In this document: positions 7,576 to 15,791 of the stretch, piece after piece | Layout: every line of letters begins with the position of its first letter | Position numbering within the stretch: the stretch's first letter is position 1 | From: a virus | Virus record (IMG/VR): IMGVR_UViG_3300030451_001853 | Coordinates: 1-20,915 of that record | Reading direction: 5' to 3' (one strand) | DNA: 20,915 bases | The notes under the pieces: model-generated | What the model saw: the letters and a program-made list of their open reading frames with translations, nothing else | Told to the model about the DNA's origin: nothing | The model's database searches: none | Program-made: the position numbers and the translations under genes

Positions 7576-9786
7576 TTATCTTGGACTTATTATACTTAGT
7601 TTTTGAAGAAACTCGTCTTGATCGTTTAGAATTTCTTCTGCGTCAGCTCTATCGAATACACCATAGTCTTTCCAGTATTCTATTGCGTCTTCTTGTTCGC
7701 GGGTGGCATCATCACCAGCGATAAACCCATCGATAGCAAGCTCTAAACGACTTCTTACTTCACTACCAAGACCTACATCGCTGTAAGTCAACCCTGTATC
7801 TTTTAAGAGTTTAGGATTAAAGCTTTCAATCGTAGGAAAGCCATACTGTATTAAGCTGCCAATAAGCAAATCTCTTTTGTTACTCGGTCTTCTAGCTGTC
7901 CCCTCAAGAGCAATAATAGATGCTCGGTCTTTCAAAGCATCTGCTCTATTTGGATTTTCGGGGTTTAACGACTCATACTTATATTTTCTTTTGTCAGCTA
8001 TGTCAGTAGCCTCTGTAATTTCTTCAACAAGATTAGCAGCTTCAAGACCTTCCTTAGTGAGTGTTCTGAATTGTCGTTCAGCGTTATCACGATCAACAAG
8101 ATCGTTGAACAACTTATCTGAAGATGTTTCTAATTCTTTGTCAAACGACGCACGGTCATAGCGTATTATGTTTAAACCTTCATCGTCGTATATGGCTGAC
8201 CTATCCCAGAGACGTTGAGCTTCACTTAACATGGCAGCTTCAAAGGAAGCTATCTGTGAAGAGGTATATCGTCCGTCTACAAGAATCGACTCTTTTCCTT
8301 TTATGTATCCATTTAAGACTCGACTAAATGAAGAATTTTCTGGATCAGACCAGCTTGTTCTAGCAATTGCATTGCTTATTGGCTTTGCAAAAGATGCTAT
8401 GGGTAATGGATTACCACCATCATCTAATAACAATAATTCTAAGGCAGCTTGGTGTTCGGCACGCGTTCTTCTTGGATTTGCTAAGATAGTCCGCTCAATG
8501 ATCGGATCGAGTCTTCTTGTATCGGCTGGTGTCACTAAAGCAGACGGTTCTGTAGCAATACGTCGTGGATCGCCCAGAGTTTCAATTACCTGCCCAAGCC
8601 CATTTATCTTGCGTTGATTTTTCTCGTCAACTTGTAGTTCGGCTATCTTTCGCATAACTTGCGCGCCTTTTTGATTAGCCGTTCCTGTTAGCTCAAAGCC
8701 CTGTAGACCTGCGTCTATGTATGCGTCGTCATAGCCAATTGTTTTGAGGGTTGCACGTAATGAAGCTAATATATTTTCATCACTACTAGTCTGTAGAAGA
8801 GCATACAAACCCTCACCTTGATTATCTATAAGTTGTAGAAACTTACCAATACTCTCATCGCTTTTACTTTCAGCAGTGTTTATTTCTCTTTCTAAAGTCT
8901 TGAGAAGCGTTCTATCTAACTTAGCTCCTTTAAATATCTCAAACTCACCTGCTTGTTTTAGTAACTCTCTAGCTCTTTCTGGATCGTCGTTTAACAAAGC
9001 GTCGGCTATACCGTTGCGAACTACATCCTCGTATATAGACTTTTTCTCTTTGTTGTTCTCAAGGTTTCTAGCAGCAAGGTTGTCCTTAGTGACTTGAAGG
9101 GCAGTGGTCATATCAGACACATACTTTCCTTCAGCATCCCGCGTATCTAATATCTGCGCGCTATCGGTAAGATACTCAGCACGAACAGCTACCTTTTGAT
9201 TCTCTTGAAATTTAACTTCGGCTTGTTCAATCAGAGGCGTGACTGTTGCGGAAAACAAAGCATTGTGCGCCTCGGCTGTATATCTGTTGCCTTTGAAGTT
9301 CTCACCAATAACGTCATACATCTCAACCTTACGGGCATCTAACTTACGCTTAAAATCTAGGATGTCTGTGTCTTCAGTGTTATTAGTCATCTCATCGATC
9401 TGACTAACAATCTCTGCCTTCTTTGTGGCGTAATATCTTTTAACTAAACCGTAGTTGTAGGCTTTGTTATAACCAAAGATGCTCAAGGCATCCTTATCGT
9501 TCCCCGCAATAAGCTCTGCGACTTGTGTATCGTTCAGTTTGGCTATGTCGGTTTCTGCGCGCCTCACATTGAAATCAACAACATTACCGTAAAGGTTTAC
9601 GCCTTTTTCTAAGTTAGCTGCAAACTCTAAAGCTTGGTTTGTCTTTGGCGTGCTTTGAACCACGACGTTGTAGTTGCCCCCTCTAGGCACTGCTGGATTG
9701 AGGGCGGTTTGTCCAAGGTTGAGGCTTACTTGTTCGCGCTCTCCTCCTACGCCGAAGAGGTCTTTAAGAGTTGGTTTCTTTGCCAT
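7576..9786 (-). CDS. Internal virion protein (T7 gp15 type), 736 aa
   Basis: Predicted core/ejection protein that stacks above the portal inside the capsid and is injected with the DNA. Length (736) is very near T7 gp15 (747). Seen: a polar N-terminus MAKKPTLKDLFGVGG, followed by almost entirely alpha-helical, charged sequence with many Glu, Lys, Asn and Ala, without cysteine-rich, transmembrane or enzymatic motifs. It sits between the gp14-type and gp16-type genes, 2 nt after one and abutting the other. Assignment is by synteny, length and composition; sequence similarity to T7 gp15 is not obvious by eye. Confidence 0.8.
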   Translation of the reverse strand: MAKKPTLKDLFGVGGEREQVSLNLGQTALNPAVPRGGNYNVVVQSTPKTNQALEFAANLEKGVNLYGNVVDFNVRRAETDIAKLNDTQVAELIAGNDKDALSIFGYNKAYNYGLVKRYYATKKAEIVSQIDEMTNNTEDTDILDFKRKLDARKVEMYDVIGENFKGNRYTAEAHNALFSATVTPLIEQAEVKFQENQKVAVRAEYLTDSAQILDTRDAEGKYVSDMTTALQVTKDNLAARNLENNKEKKSIYEDVVRNGIADALLNDDPERARELLKQAGEFEIFKGAKLDRTLLKTLEREINTAESKSDESIGKFLQLIDNQGEGLYALLQTSSDENILASLRATLKTIGYDDAYIDAGLQGFELTGTANQKGAQVMRKIAELQVDEKNQRKINGLGQVIETLGDPRRIATEPSALVTPADTRRLDPIIERTILANPRRTRAEHQAALELLLLDDGGNPLPIASFAKPISNAIARTSWSDPENSSFSRVLNGYIKGKESILVDGRYTSSQIASFEAAMLSEAQRLWDRSAIYDDEGLNIIRYDRASFDKELETSSDKLFNDLVDRDNAERQFRTLTKEGLEAANLVEEITEATDIADKRKYKYESLNPENPNRADALKDRASIIALEGTARRPSNKRDLLIGSLIQYGFPTIESFNPKLLKDTGLTYSDVGLGSEVRSRLELAIDGFIAGDDATREQEDAIEYWKDYGVFDRADAEEILNDQDEFLQKLSIISPR

Positions 9787-9788
9787 TA

Positions 9789-10442
9789 TTATCCGAAGGT
9801 TGTTGGAGCTTTAAAGGGTGTGTAATTGAAGGGTTGCATGTTAAATGCAGAGTTAGGATCAAAGGGCGTAGCTGGCAATGCTGATGAAGTCGCCGCGGTA
9901 GAACCTGTAGAGCTTGTGAATAGCCCCGCTTCTTGTCCAGCCGCTGCAAAGGTCAAACCTGTCTGCGCGCCACTAAGAATAGCTCCTAGATAGTTGGGCT
10001 GTTCTATTGGTTTATTGATTGCTAGTTGATTCATGTAAGAGCGTTGTGTTGCATTATCAATTCCAAACATCAGACCTTGTTGTCTAAACTGTGCTTGCTG
10101 TGCTTCGGCAAAGTTAAATTGTGCTTCTTGTCGAGTCAGATCATTTATTAGTGCATCCACGCTAATACCAGCTACCCCAGCTTGTCCTGCGCTTACACGA
10201 GCTTTTGCTCTTGCTTCTCTGGCTTTAGTTTGCGCTGCTGCGATACGCTGCGCTTGTGCTATGCGCTCTTGAGCTTGGCTCATACGCATTGAAGAAAACT
10301 CTTTTAATAGCCTATCGTTTTCGGCTAGAGCAGCCCTACGTTGGACTTTTGCTTGAGTTCTGGCAGCTTGGCGTTGCCCGATGATGGACAAACCTGCTTG
10401 TGCGCCACCTAGGGCGACGGCTGCAATTGTTGGACTACACAT
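9789..10442 (-). CDS. Internal virion protein (T7 gp14 type), 217 aa
   Basis: Predicted ejection protein that in T7 forms the outer-membrane pore of the injection channel. Seen: MCSPTIAAVALGGAQAGLSI at the N-terminus (the C-x-P start and hydrophobic Gly/Ala stretch typical of gp14 proteins), a long Ala/Gln/Arg helix at about residues 24-120, a second Gly/Ala hydrophobic stretch near 150-175 (YLGAILSGAQTGLTFAAAG), and a Pro/Phe-rich low-complexity tail. T7 gp14 has 196 residues. The ATG overlaps the end of the gp13-like gene by 8 nt. The function is well supported by order and N-terminal pattern. Confidence 0.85.
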   Translation of the reverse strand: MCSPTIAAVALGGAQAGLSIIGQRQAARTQAKVQRRAALAENDRLLKEFSSMRMSQAQERIAQAQRIAAAQTKAREARAKARVSAGQAGVAGISVDALINDLTRQEAQFNFAEAQQAQFRQQGLMFGIDNATQRSYMNQLAINKPIEQPNYLGAILSGAQTGLTFAAAGQEAGLFTSSTGSTAATSSALPATPFDPNSAFNMQPFNYTPFKAPTTFG

Positions 10443-10878
10443 TTTCTGATTTGATTATAAATTCGATAAAGGGTTGATTTGAAATTTCAATGTTTCGTAT
10501 GAAGTATGCACCGCAAAAACGAAGCCAGTTGATGGCCATCGTGTTGTCTTTGTGGACAAAGTTATGGACACATTTGTAGGGTTTTGACAAAGCTCTCACG
10601 TATGAGCGAGACGCCTTGATAAATTGGTATGCGTTGTCTGATACTCCATGAGTTCCTAGACACCATATATAAGCTAGATTCATGACTTGGCCAGCTCCAA
10701 ACATGGCGATAGGCTCTTCATATTCATCGAGAGCGGTAAGAGTTACATCGTCTTGCTCTAATGCAATTTGCATAGCCTCAGAAGGCGTATGTCCCATAGC
10801 ATTAACTTCCAACAAATCAATGTCCCTTATAAAAGGACACATTGCTTCTATATGATCCTCAGTTGCCTTGACGACCAT
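10435..10878 (-). CDS. gp13-like virion/assembly protein, GNAT-like fold (147 aa)
   Basis: Counterpart of T7 gp13, a protein needed for virion assembly. Seen: MVVKATEDHIEAMCPFI at the start, a central NLAYIWCLGTHGV, YVRALSKPYKCVHNFVHKDN, then INWLRFCGAYF and a final beta strand QPFIEFIIKS. The arrangement (strand, helix, W-x-G, helix, N-W/F-V, I-x-W/F-L-x-x-x-G-A) matches T7 gp13 (138 aa) and the general shape of a GNAT acyltransferase. I chose the ATG at 10878 and not the TTG at 10992: the longer version would overlap the gp12-type gene by 86 nt and adds a non-conserved leader. Transferase activity should not be assumed. Confidence 0.85.
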   Translation of the reverse strand: MVVKATEDHIEAMCPFIRDIDLLEVNAMGHTPSEAMQIALEQDDVTLTALDEYEEPIAMFGAGQVMNLAYIWCLGTHGVSDNAYQFIKASRSYVRALSKPYKCVHNFVHKDNTMAINWLRFCGAYFIRNIEISNQPFIEFIIKSENV

Positions 10879-10906
10879 ACATTTACCGTGAACGCCTACG
10901 GTTTCG

Positions 10907-13771
10907 TTAGGCGATTCGGTTTGATCGACTGTGAACAAATGATTCAAATTCTGCGCTTTGGAAGTTGGAGGGTAAGGCACTCGCGTTCTCAACAGTGATG
11001 GTTGTATCTTCCGCTTTTGTAAATATAGGAAAGCGGTATGAGCCTGTGTCTAGGTTTAAGGAACCAATAGTAGATGACCCAACTACGGTAGGTGTAAATA
11101 TATTTTCAAACGTATCTCTAAACTGAGGTGTAACCTTAATTTTAAAAAAGGACGTTTTACTAAAGTTTATTGCGCCATTTCGTAGCATAAGTTTTGCTAT
11201 AGGAGATGGAGACTTACCTTGTCCTGCCTGTGCTTTGAAGAGTTGCTCAGAGAAGGTGTATTTCATGGTGTAGGGTATACCTACGAATACGTTTGTATCT
11301 GCTGACACTGCTTGTGCGAGAGTAACAGTAGCTCCTATGTTAGTAGCACTGAGCTTGAGTCCGTCTGTTGTGTAAACCTCTACAGAGTTGTTTGTGGGTG
11401 TATAAGGAAGGGTGATTGTATTGTTACCGTTTGTAACTGTAGATGCCACTCGCATATCTAGGTAAGTAACAAAGCCAGCAGCATCCGTAAGACCAGACTC
11501 TAGAGGCATCTCAACTAGATTAGTTTCTCCGTTGTTGGTTGTGATTGCGTAGAGGGTGGAATCAATAAACTCAATGCCTCGTATCTCACCCGTAAAGGTA
11601 AACTTAGACCACGCACTCAATACTTTCTGGCTGTTGTTCCAGAAGTAGTTGTAGATGTATAGCGAACCTTTTTCATCACCACTCAGTAATACAAGCATGT
11701 CCTCTGAGGTAGTCCCTTTCATATCAATTATGTTTTTAGGAACGTATGCAGGAACGTGTTCGGTGACCTCTGTAGAGTCGTAATTATCCGTAGTTGCATT
11801 TACGGTGAACTCCCGCATACCTGTAAAGTTACCGCGAGTAAACGGGAAGTAGATGTAAGAGCCTAATGGTAATGGGTCTACTTGGTCTTCAAAACTGAAG
11901 TTAGTAATTGGAGTGATGCTAACAGTCTTTGGTGTGAGTATATCACCACCCTTAAGAACGAACTGTCCGTTCTCCGAAAATATTATAAGGTTCTCTTGAA
12001 ATCCCTTAGCTGATTTAAGATTAGTGACTCGGCTACTCGACACTGACACGTCGATTGGGTCTGAGTCTAATAAAGTTGTAACTGAAGTGCGTCCAAAATT
12101 AAACACCATGTCACCAGAATCGTCTAACGCCCCAAGACCACTTTCTGAAATTATTACGTTTTCGTTTGATAAAAATCCCAGCCTATTCTTAAAAAAGAAA
12201 ATATTCTTAATCGTTTGAGCTACAAAAGAAGGGAGAGGATTGCTATTATCGTCCCCAACTATCCTTTCAGAGAATTTAGTTTCTTGAAGAGTAAAACTAT
12301 TTTCACCTGTGCTTATGAGAGAAACAGGAAGGGTTGAGCTTGATACGCCTGAACTAACTGAAGGAGCAACAGTTTCTACCCAACTGCCTTTGCCAACCTT
12401 ACTATCTATGCCCCCACTGTCTGTAGAGATACCTGTATTGGTTTCAAATTTTACGTAGTAATCGTCTTCGCTTAACTCAACATCTCCTCTAATTTTTACA
12501 ACAAAACCATCTGGAGCAAATAGAGGTAAATCAGATATAGAATTAACCTCTTTATAGATAACGCCTAGACCTTCATTGGCTAAACCATCAAATCCAGATA
12601 TTTGAAAATCAGTGCCGTCTTTGCGAACCATTTCTATCAGATTATTAGTCCTCTTTGTGTGAAACGCAGCACCAAATTTTGAGTCAATATCGTCAGCCCC
12701 TCCATTGTTGTGTAATTTTTCTATTATAGTTTCTGTCGATAATTGAGTTCCAGTGGCATTAGAAGAACTAGCAGAAGTGATTACTGCTTCAACAGTTGAG
12801 CCAGCACCAGCTACATTAGCATCAACAATGTTTGCCTCGTATCCGCTTGCAGTAGAAGGTGCGTAGTAACCATCATAAACATCTTGGTAAGCACCGCTAC
12901 TATATGTTCCTACTCCTTCAAACAAACCTGCATTAGTGATTGTAGCATTTCCAGAAGCCACCCCGTTTGTAGCGGAAAAAGTTACATCTTGTGCTGTTAG
13001 AGTTGTTACTCCTGTGAGTTGAAGGGTTGGGGTTCCAGAATAGTCTTGCCCTCCGTTTTGAACAGACGCGCTAGCTATATACCAGTCACGTCTATATCGG
13101 CTCTTGCCTCGACTGGCTGAACCAGTTCGAGTTTGAGTATAAGCCCAAGTTACATTAGCTGTTGCACCACTACCAATCGTTATAGTTGCAGCACTATCTG
13201 AAGTTATCTTAATGCCATACTCTTTTTCGTAGTCAGCTTGTTTGATGAATATCAAAGCCTTTCTTTCTAAGGCAGGAGTGGTCTTTACCTGATTATTAGT
13301 GTCATTTTTTAAGCTGACAGATTTTGAAGTATTAAGCAAAAAAGTCCTATCAGCTATCGTTAAAGCCTTTAGAATGTCTTTTGGGTTTGCTGTGTGTAGA
13401 TACTTAAACTGTGAATCGCTTATCGTATATCCACCAGTAATTGAATTAATTGATGCTTCAGTTCCATCTAATACATTGAAAGCTCGCATCTTACAGCTTG
13501 TGTGATTATCGTTAGAGTCATACTCTTTGTAGATAATAACAACGTATTTTTCTGCATCACTACGATTGATAAAGTGAACGAAGCTATCGTCACCGATAGC
13601 ACTTGTAAGTAACTTAGCAATGTGCCTAGTATTAGGGCGTTTCATTAGTCCACTAGCAATAGAACTAAGAGCGTTTTCCTGCTCCTCACATTGACCAGCA
13701 AAGCGTGTTGCGTCTGGCTGCTGAGATACACCTTGAATAAGGTTAGGAACAGATGTATTTACTAAAGGCAT
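10907..13771 (-). CDS. Tail tubular protein B / tail nozzle (T7 gp12 type), 954 aa
   Basis: Forms the distal nozzle of the short tail. Seen: N-terminus with LIQGVSQQPDATRFAGQCEE (compare the GISQQPD start of T7 gp12), FVHFINRSD near 64-72, NPLPSFVAQTIKNIFFFKNR and GFLSNENVIISE in the middle, and near the end LNLDTGSYRFPI, all landmarks of the family. Length is 954 against 794 in T7; much of the excess lies at residues about 195-342, a Gly/Ser/Thr/Ala-rich beta-like block containing NGGQDYSGTPTLQLTG. The ATG overlaps the gp11-type stop (TAATG), indicating coupled translation. Identification is very secure. Confidence 0.96.
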   Translation of the reverse strand: MPLVNTSVPNLIQGVSQQPDATRFAGQCEEQENALSSIASGLMKRPNTRHIAKLLTSAIGDDSFVHFINRSDAEKYVVIIYKEYDSNDNHTSCKMRAFNVLDGTEASINSITGGYTISDSQFKYLHTANPKDILKALTIADRTFLLNTSKSVSLKNDTNNQVKTTPALERKALIFIKQADYEKEYGIKITSDSAATITIGSGATANVTWAYTQTRTGSASRGKSRYRRDWYIASASVQNGGQDYSGTPTLQLTGVTTLTAQDVTFSATNGVASGNATITNAGLFEGVGTYSSGAYQDVYDGYYAPSTASGYEANIVDANVAGAGSTVEAVITSASSSNATGTQLSTETIIEKLHNNGGADDIDSKFGAAFHTKRTNNLIEMVRKDGTDFQISGFDGLANEGLGVIYKEVNSISDLPLFAPDGFVVKIRGDVELSEDDYYVKFETNTGISTDSGGIDSKVGKGSWVETVAPSVSSGVSSSTLPVSLISTGENSFTLQETKFSERIVGDDNSNPLPSFVAQTIKNIFFFKNRLGFLSNENVIISESGLGALDDSGDMVFNFGRTSVTTLLDSDPIDVSVSSSRVTNLKSAKGFQENLIIFSENGQFVLKGGDILTPKTVSITPITNFSFEDQVDPLPLGSYIYFPFTRGNFTGMREFTVNATTDNYDSTEVTEHVPAYVPKNIIDMKGTTSEDMLVLLSGDEKGSLYIYNYFWNNSQKVLSAWSKFTFTGEIRGIEFIDSTLYAITTNNGETNLVEMPLESGLTDAAGFVTYLDMRVASTVTNGNNTITLPYTPTNNSVEVYTTDGLKLSATNIGATVTLAQAVSADTNVFVGIPYTMKYTFSEQLFKAQAGQGKSPSPIAKLMLRNGAINFSKTSFFKIKVTPQFRDTFENIFTPTVVGSSTIGSLNLDTGSYRFPIFTKAEDTTITVENASALPSNFQSAEFESFVHSRSNRIA

Positions 13772-14361
13772 TATAGCAGTTCGTAATTTCTATTGAGTCC
13801 AATTCTGGAAGCAGCATCAAAGTTGTCAAATATAGTTCTGTCAGAGCTACCGTAATCGGATTCTTCTAGACGAGATCGCGCTACGAACTCATCGCGTGCA
13901 ATCAAAGCTTCTAGCTCACGGCTTCCGACCATACGGCCTTGGAAGACGCGAGAAGCTCTTAGCGTTATATAACGTCTCGCTGTTTCGGGTAATGAAGTAA
14001 AGTCAAGAAGACGCACAAGGTTTACCTTGAGGTCATTAGAGAAGGTCGAGCTGTTTGACTTGCGATCAAACAAAGTCGAGCCACGTTGAACGATATCAAC
14101 AGATTTGTCTGTCGTATCTATTTGAATAACGTCACTAGGGACAGAAATAGCCCCGCCGTTTGCTGGCAGTGTGACGTCTATTTCCGTGTTGAAATGCCAA
14201 CCCTCAGTTTGAACTTCCCTGCTGATTTCATCCAGAACAGATATAGCTGTGGCCGCCGAAACGGGTAAGGCGTTGGTGTCGCTTATGCTATTCACTGGAC
14301 TTTCTCCAATGTGACCTAGCATAGAATTTACTGCTTCAAGTTTAGTTGTAAGAGTAGGCAT
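13771..14361 (-). CDS. Tail tubular protein A / adaptor (T7 gp11 type), 196 aa
   Basis: Ring protein joining portal and nozzle and carrying the fibres. Seen: AVNSMLGHIGESPVNSI near the N-terminus, REVQTEGWHFNTE near 50, LFDRKSNSSTFSNDLKVNLV in the middle and ARRYITLRASRVFQGR near 130, then acidic/basic helix ending in a short loop; these follow T7 gp11 closely and the length is the same (196). The ATG at 14361 is preferred over an upstream in-frame GTG at 14382 that lies in the terminator stem. There is no Shine-Dalgarno sequence: the start codon follows directly after the terminator U-tract, so expression needs read-through or reinitiation. Confidence 0.95.
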   Translation of the reverse strand: MPTLTTKLEAVNSMLGHIGESPVNSISDTNALPVSAATAISVLDEISREVQTEGWHFNTEIDVTLPANGGAISVPSDVIQIDTTDKSVDIVQRGSTLFDRKSNSSTFSNDLKVNLVRLLDFTSLPETARRYITLRASRVFQGRMVGSRELEALIARDEFVARSRLEESDYGSSDRTIFDNFDAASRIGLNRNYELL

Positions 14362-14365
14362 ATAT

Positions 14366-14395
14366 AAAAAAAAGACCCCCACCCCCGAAGGGGTG
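14366..14395 (-). terminator. Intrinsic terminator after the capsid gene
   Basis: On the minus strand a 6-bp stem CACCCC / GGGGTG closes a TTCG tetraloop, followed by GGGGTC and eight T residues. It stands 20 nt after the capsid stop codon and 5 nt before the gp11-type ATG. T7 has its main late terminator in the same place (between genes 10 and 11), which lets capsid be made in excess over tail proteins. Confidence 0.9.
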
Positions 14396-14415
14396 AGAGC
14401 CAGTTGAGGGATAGA

Positions 14416-15561
14416 TTAGGCAGTAACCTTGACAGCTACAGCGCACTCTGGGCGAAGGACACCATGACCCATTGCATAACGGGCAACCATGAGTGTTCCT
14501 TGACGCTCAATTTGGTATTCGGATTGAACCGAAAGATCAAGAAGCTTGACCGTTCCGATTGCTTCACGAGTTCCAGCGAGGATGCCGTATTGGGCAGACG
14601 CACCAGAACCGCTCTTCAGTTTGCTGAAGTCAGTGTTGTATCCAACACCGTTAGTGGTAGAACCAGCAACGTTGTCGTCGTGGACGTCGTTACGTGTTCC
14701 AGCAGTTGTGCCAGATGCAACAGCACCATCGTCGTTGTCAGCGTTGGTTTGGTCGTTAGAACCACCAGTGCCAGCAGCAGAGATGTTGCCTTCGTCAGCG
14801 ATTGACTGGAAGTTGTTCGACTTGAAGAGGCTGATGCCAGCAACTTGTGGAACTACACCCGTAGCAATCGATCCAACACCACCCGCGTCGCGGTTGATAG
14901 CTGGAGAGACTACAGCAGAGCTGTCAGCTGTGATTAACTGATAGTAAGTGCGAGGCGCAAGGATCGCGAAGCGTCCATCCTCTGGGGCGTTATTTTCGTC
15001 CAGAGTTGTAGCTACGGAATACAGAGCGTCGATTACTTCAGCAGCACTGTCAAGACCACCAGAACTAGCGTCAATGACAGTTCCAGCAGCGGTTTGACCC
15101 GATATATTTGCATCGGCATTTGCAGCAGCGAAGAGAGTCTTCAGAGTTGCAATGTCGAAGCGTTTAGCAAGTGCCTTGCCTAACTCAGACGAGTATACAC
15201 TTCGGATGTCGAAGTGGTTTTGTAGCTCGTCAAATTCAGCAACAAATGTTGAAGCGATAAGCATGTCGTCGATGCTTATGATCTTCTCTGTTTGTTGGAA
15301 CTCTGTTAGGGCTGTAGCAGCATTTGCATACAGTGATTGACCAGCAGCGTGATAACGAGCACTAGCAATTCCCGAAACTGGGAAGCTAGATTGCTTGCCG
15401 TTAGAGATTGTGCGAACGGTATGAAGGTCTTTCATAACCGTATTAGTCTCAAACGCAGTAAGAATCTCGCCACTGAACAATTTTAAGAACAGTTCTGTTT
15501 TGTCAGAACCGCCCAGTTTTGCACCCACGCGGGATGCTGGATTGGCAGTTGTAAGAGCCAT
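14416..15561 (-). CDS. Major capsid protein (T7 gp10A type), 381 aa
   Basis: HK97-fold shell protein. Seen: KTELFLKLFSGEILTAFE near residue 21, VRTISNGKQSSFPVSG near 48, a QTEKIISIDDMLIAS motif near 90, HFDIRSVYSSELGKALA near 115, and a C-terminal block with EAIGTVKLLDLSVQSEYQIE and ARYAMGHGVLRPE; each aligns by eye with T7 gp10A. It is longer than T7 gp10A (about 345) mainly because of a polar Asn/Asp/Gly/Thr-rich insertion at about 257-307. A strong AAAGGA site precedes the ATG and a terminator follows, the arrangement of a highly expressed gene. No room exists for a gp10B-like frameshift extension. Confidence 0.97.
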   Translation of the reverse strand: MALTTANPASRVGAKLGGSDKTELFLKLFSGEILTAFETNTVMKDLHTVRTISNGKQSSFPVSGIASARYHAAGQSLYANAATALTEFQQTEKIISIDDMLIASTFVAEFDELQNHFDIRSVYSSELGKALAKRFDIATLKTLFAAANADANISGQTAAGTVIDASSGGLDSAAEVIDALYSVATTLDENNAPEDGRFAILAPRTYYQLITADSSAVVSPAINRDAGGVGSIATGVVPQVAGISLFKSNNFQSIADEGNISAAGTGGSNDQTNADNDDGAVASGTTAGTRNDVHDDNVAGSTTNGVGYNTDFSKLKSGSGASAQYGILAGTREAIGTVKLLDLSVQSEYQIERQGTLMVARYAMGHGVLRPECAVAVKVTA

Positions 15562-15566
15562 AATTG

Positions 15567-15574
15567 TTCCTTTT
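15567..15574 (-). promoter_or_regulatory. Strong ribosome binding site of the capsid gene
   Basis: AAAAGGAA on the minus strand, about 5 nt before the capsid ATG, inside an A-rich unstructured leader. It is the clearest Shine-Dalgarno sequence in the structural module, fitting the high demand for capsid protein. Confidence 0.7.
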
Positions 15575-15670
15575 GTTGAGTTTAATTAGGTTAGTTTTTG
15601 TCCTTCCGAATAGTTGCAACTACGTTGTCCCGCTCACGGGGCATAGATGTCTCTAGTCTTGAGACGAAAG
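15575..15670 (-). promoter_or_regulatory. Capsid gene leader with three dyad symmetries
   Basis: Largest non-coding stretch in the window, directly upstream of the capsid gene. Seen: GTCTC / GAGAC with a 7-nt loop at 15649-15665; CCCG / CGGG with a 4-nt loop at 15629-15640, extendable past one mismatch; and a perfect 12-bp palindrome TAGTTGCAACTA at 15611-15622. T7 has promoter and RNase III signals at the equivalent place, so a phage promoter, a processing site or an operator is plausible. No consensus T7 promoter is visible. A 17-codon ATG frame (15591-15644) also exists but has no support. Confidence 0.45.
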
Positions 15671-15790
15671 TTATTTCTTCTTCTTCTTGCGAATACGAAG
15701 AGATTTGAGGTCAGCTCCTGTGATCTTGTCGCGAGGCGCGGCAACAGCAGCTAACTTCTTTTGTTTGGAAGAGTATTTATGTTTTGGCAT
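15671..15790 (-). CDS. Very small basic phage protein (39 aa, MPKHKYS family)
   Basis: Thirty-nine residues beginning MPKHKYSSKQKKLAAVAAPR and ending in a run of lysines (RIRKKKKK). The N-terminal pattern M-P-K-H-K-Y-S followed by A-P-R-x-K-I-T-G-A-D is one I recall from small uncharacterised proteins near the capsid gene of marine phages. It starts 1 nt after the stop of the 83-aa protein and ends just before the capsid leader. High positive charge suggests nucleic-acid or acidic-surface binding; the actual role is unknown. Confidence 0.75.
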   Translation of the reverse strand: MPKHKYSSKQKKLAAVAAPRDKITGADLKSLRIRKKKKK

Positions 15791-15791
15791 T

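Noticed and set aside
10879-10992. TTG-initiated N-terminal extension of the gp13-like gene
   Set aside because: It would overlap gp12 coding by 86 nt and adds sequence absent from T7 gp13; the ATG at 10878 gives the expected length.
14366-14415. Possible gp10B-like frameshifted capsid extension
   Set aside because: A terminator begins about 20 nt after the capsid stop, leaving no room for an extension and no slippery site was seen.
14404-14941. Overlapping plus-strand frames of about 131-133 codons
   Set aside because: Antisense to the capsid gene; Val/Ser/Thr-rich shadow caused by its codon bias.
15591-15644. 17-codon ATG frame in the capsid leader
   Set aside because: No ribosome binding site or family resemblance, and it lies over the dyad elements; too short to support.
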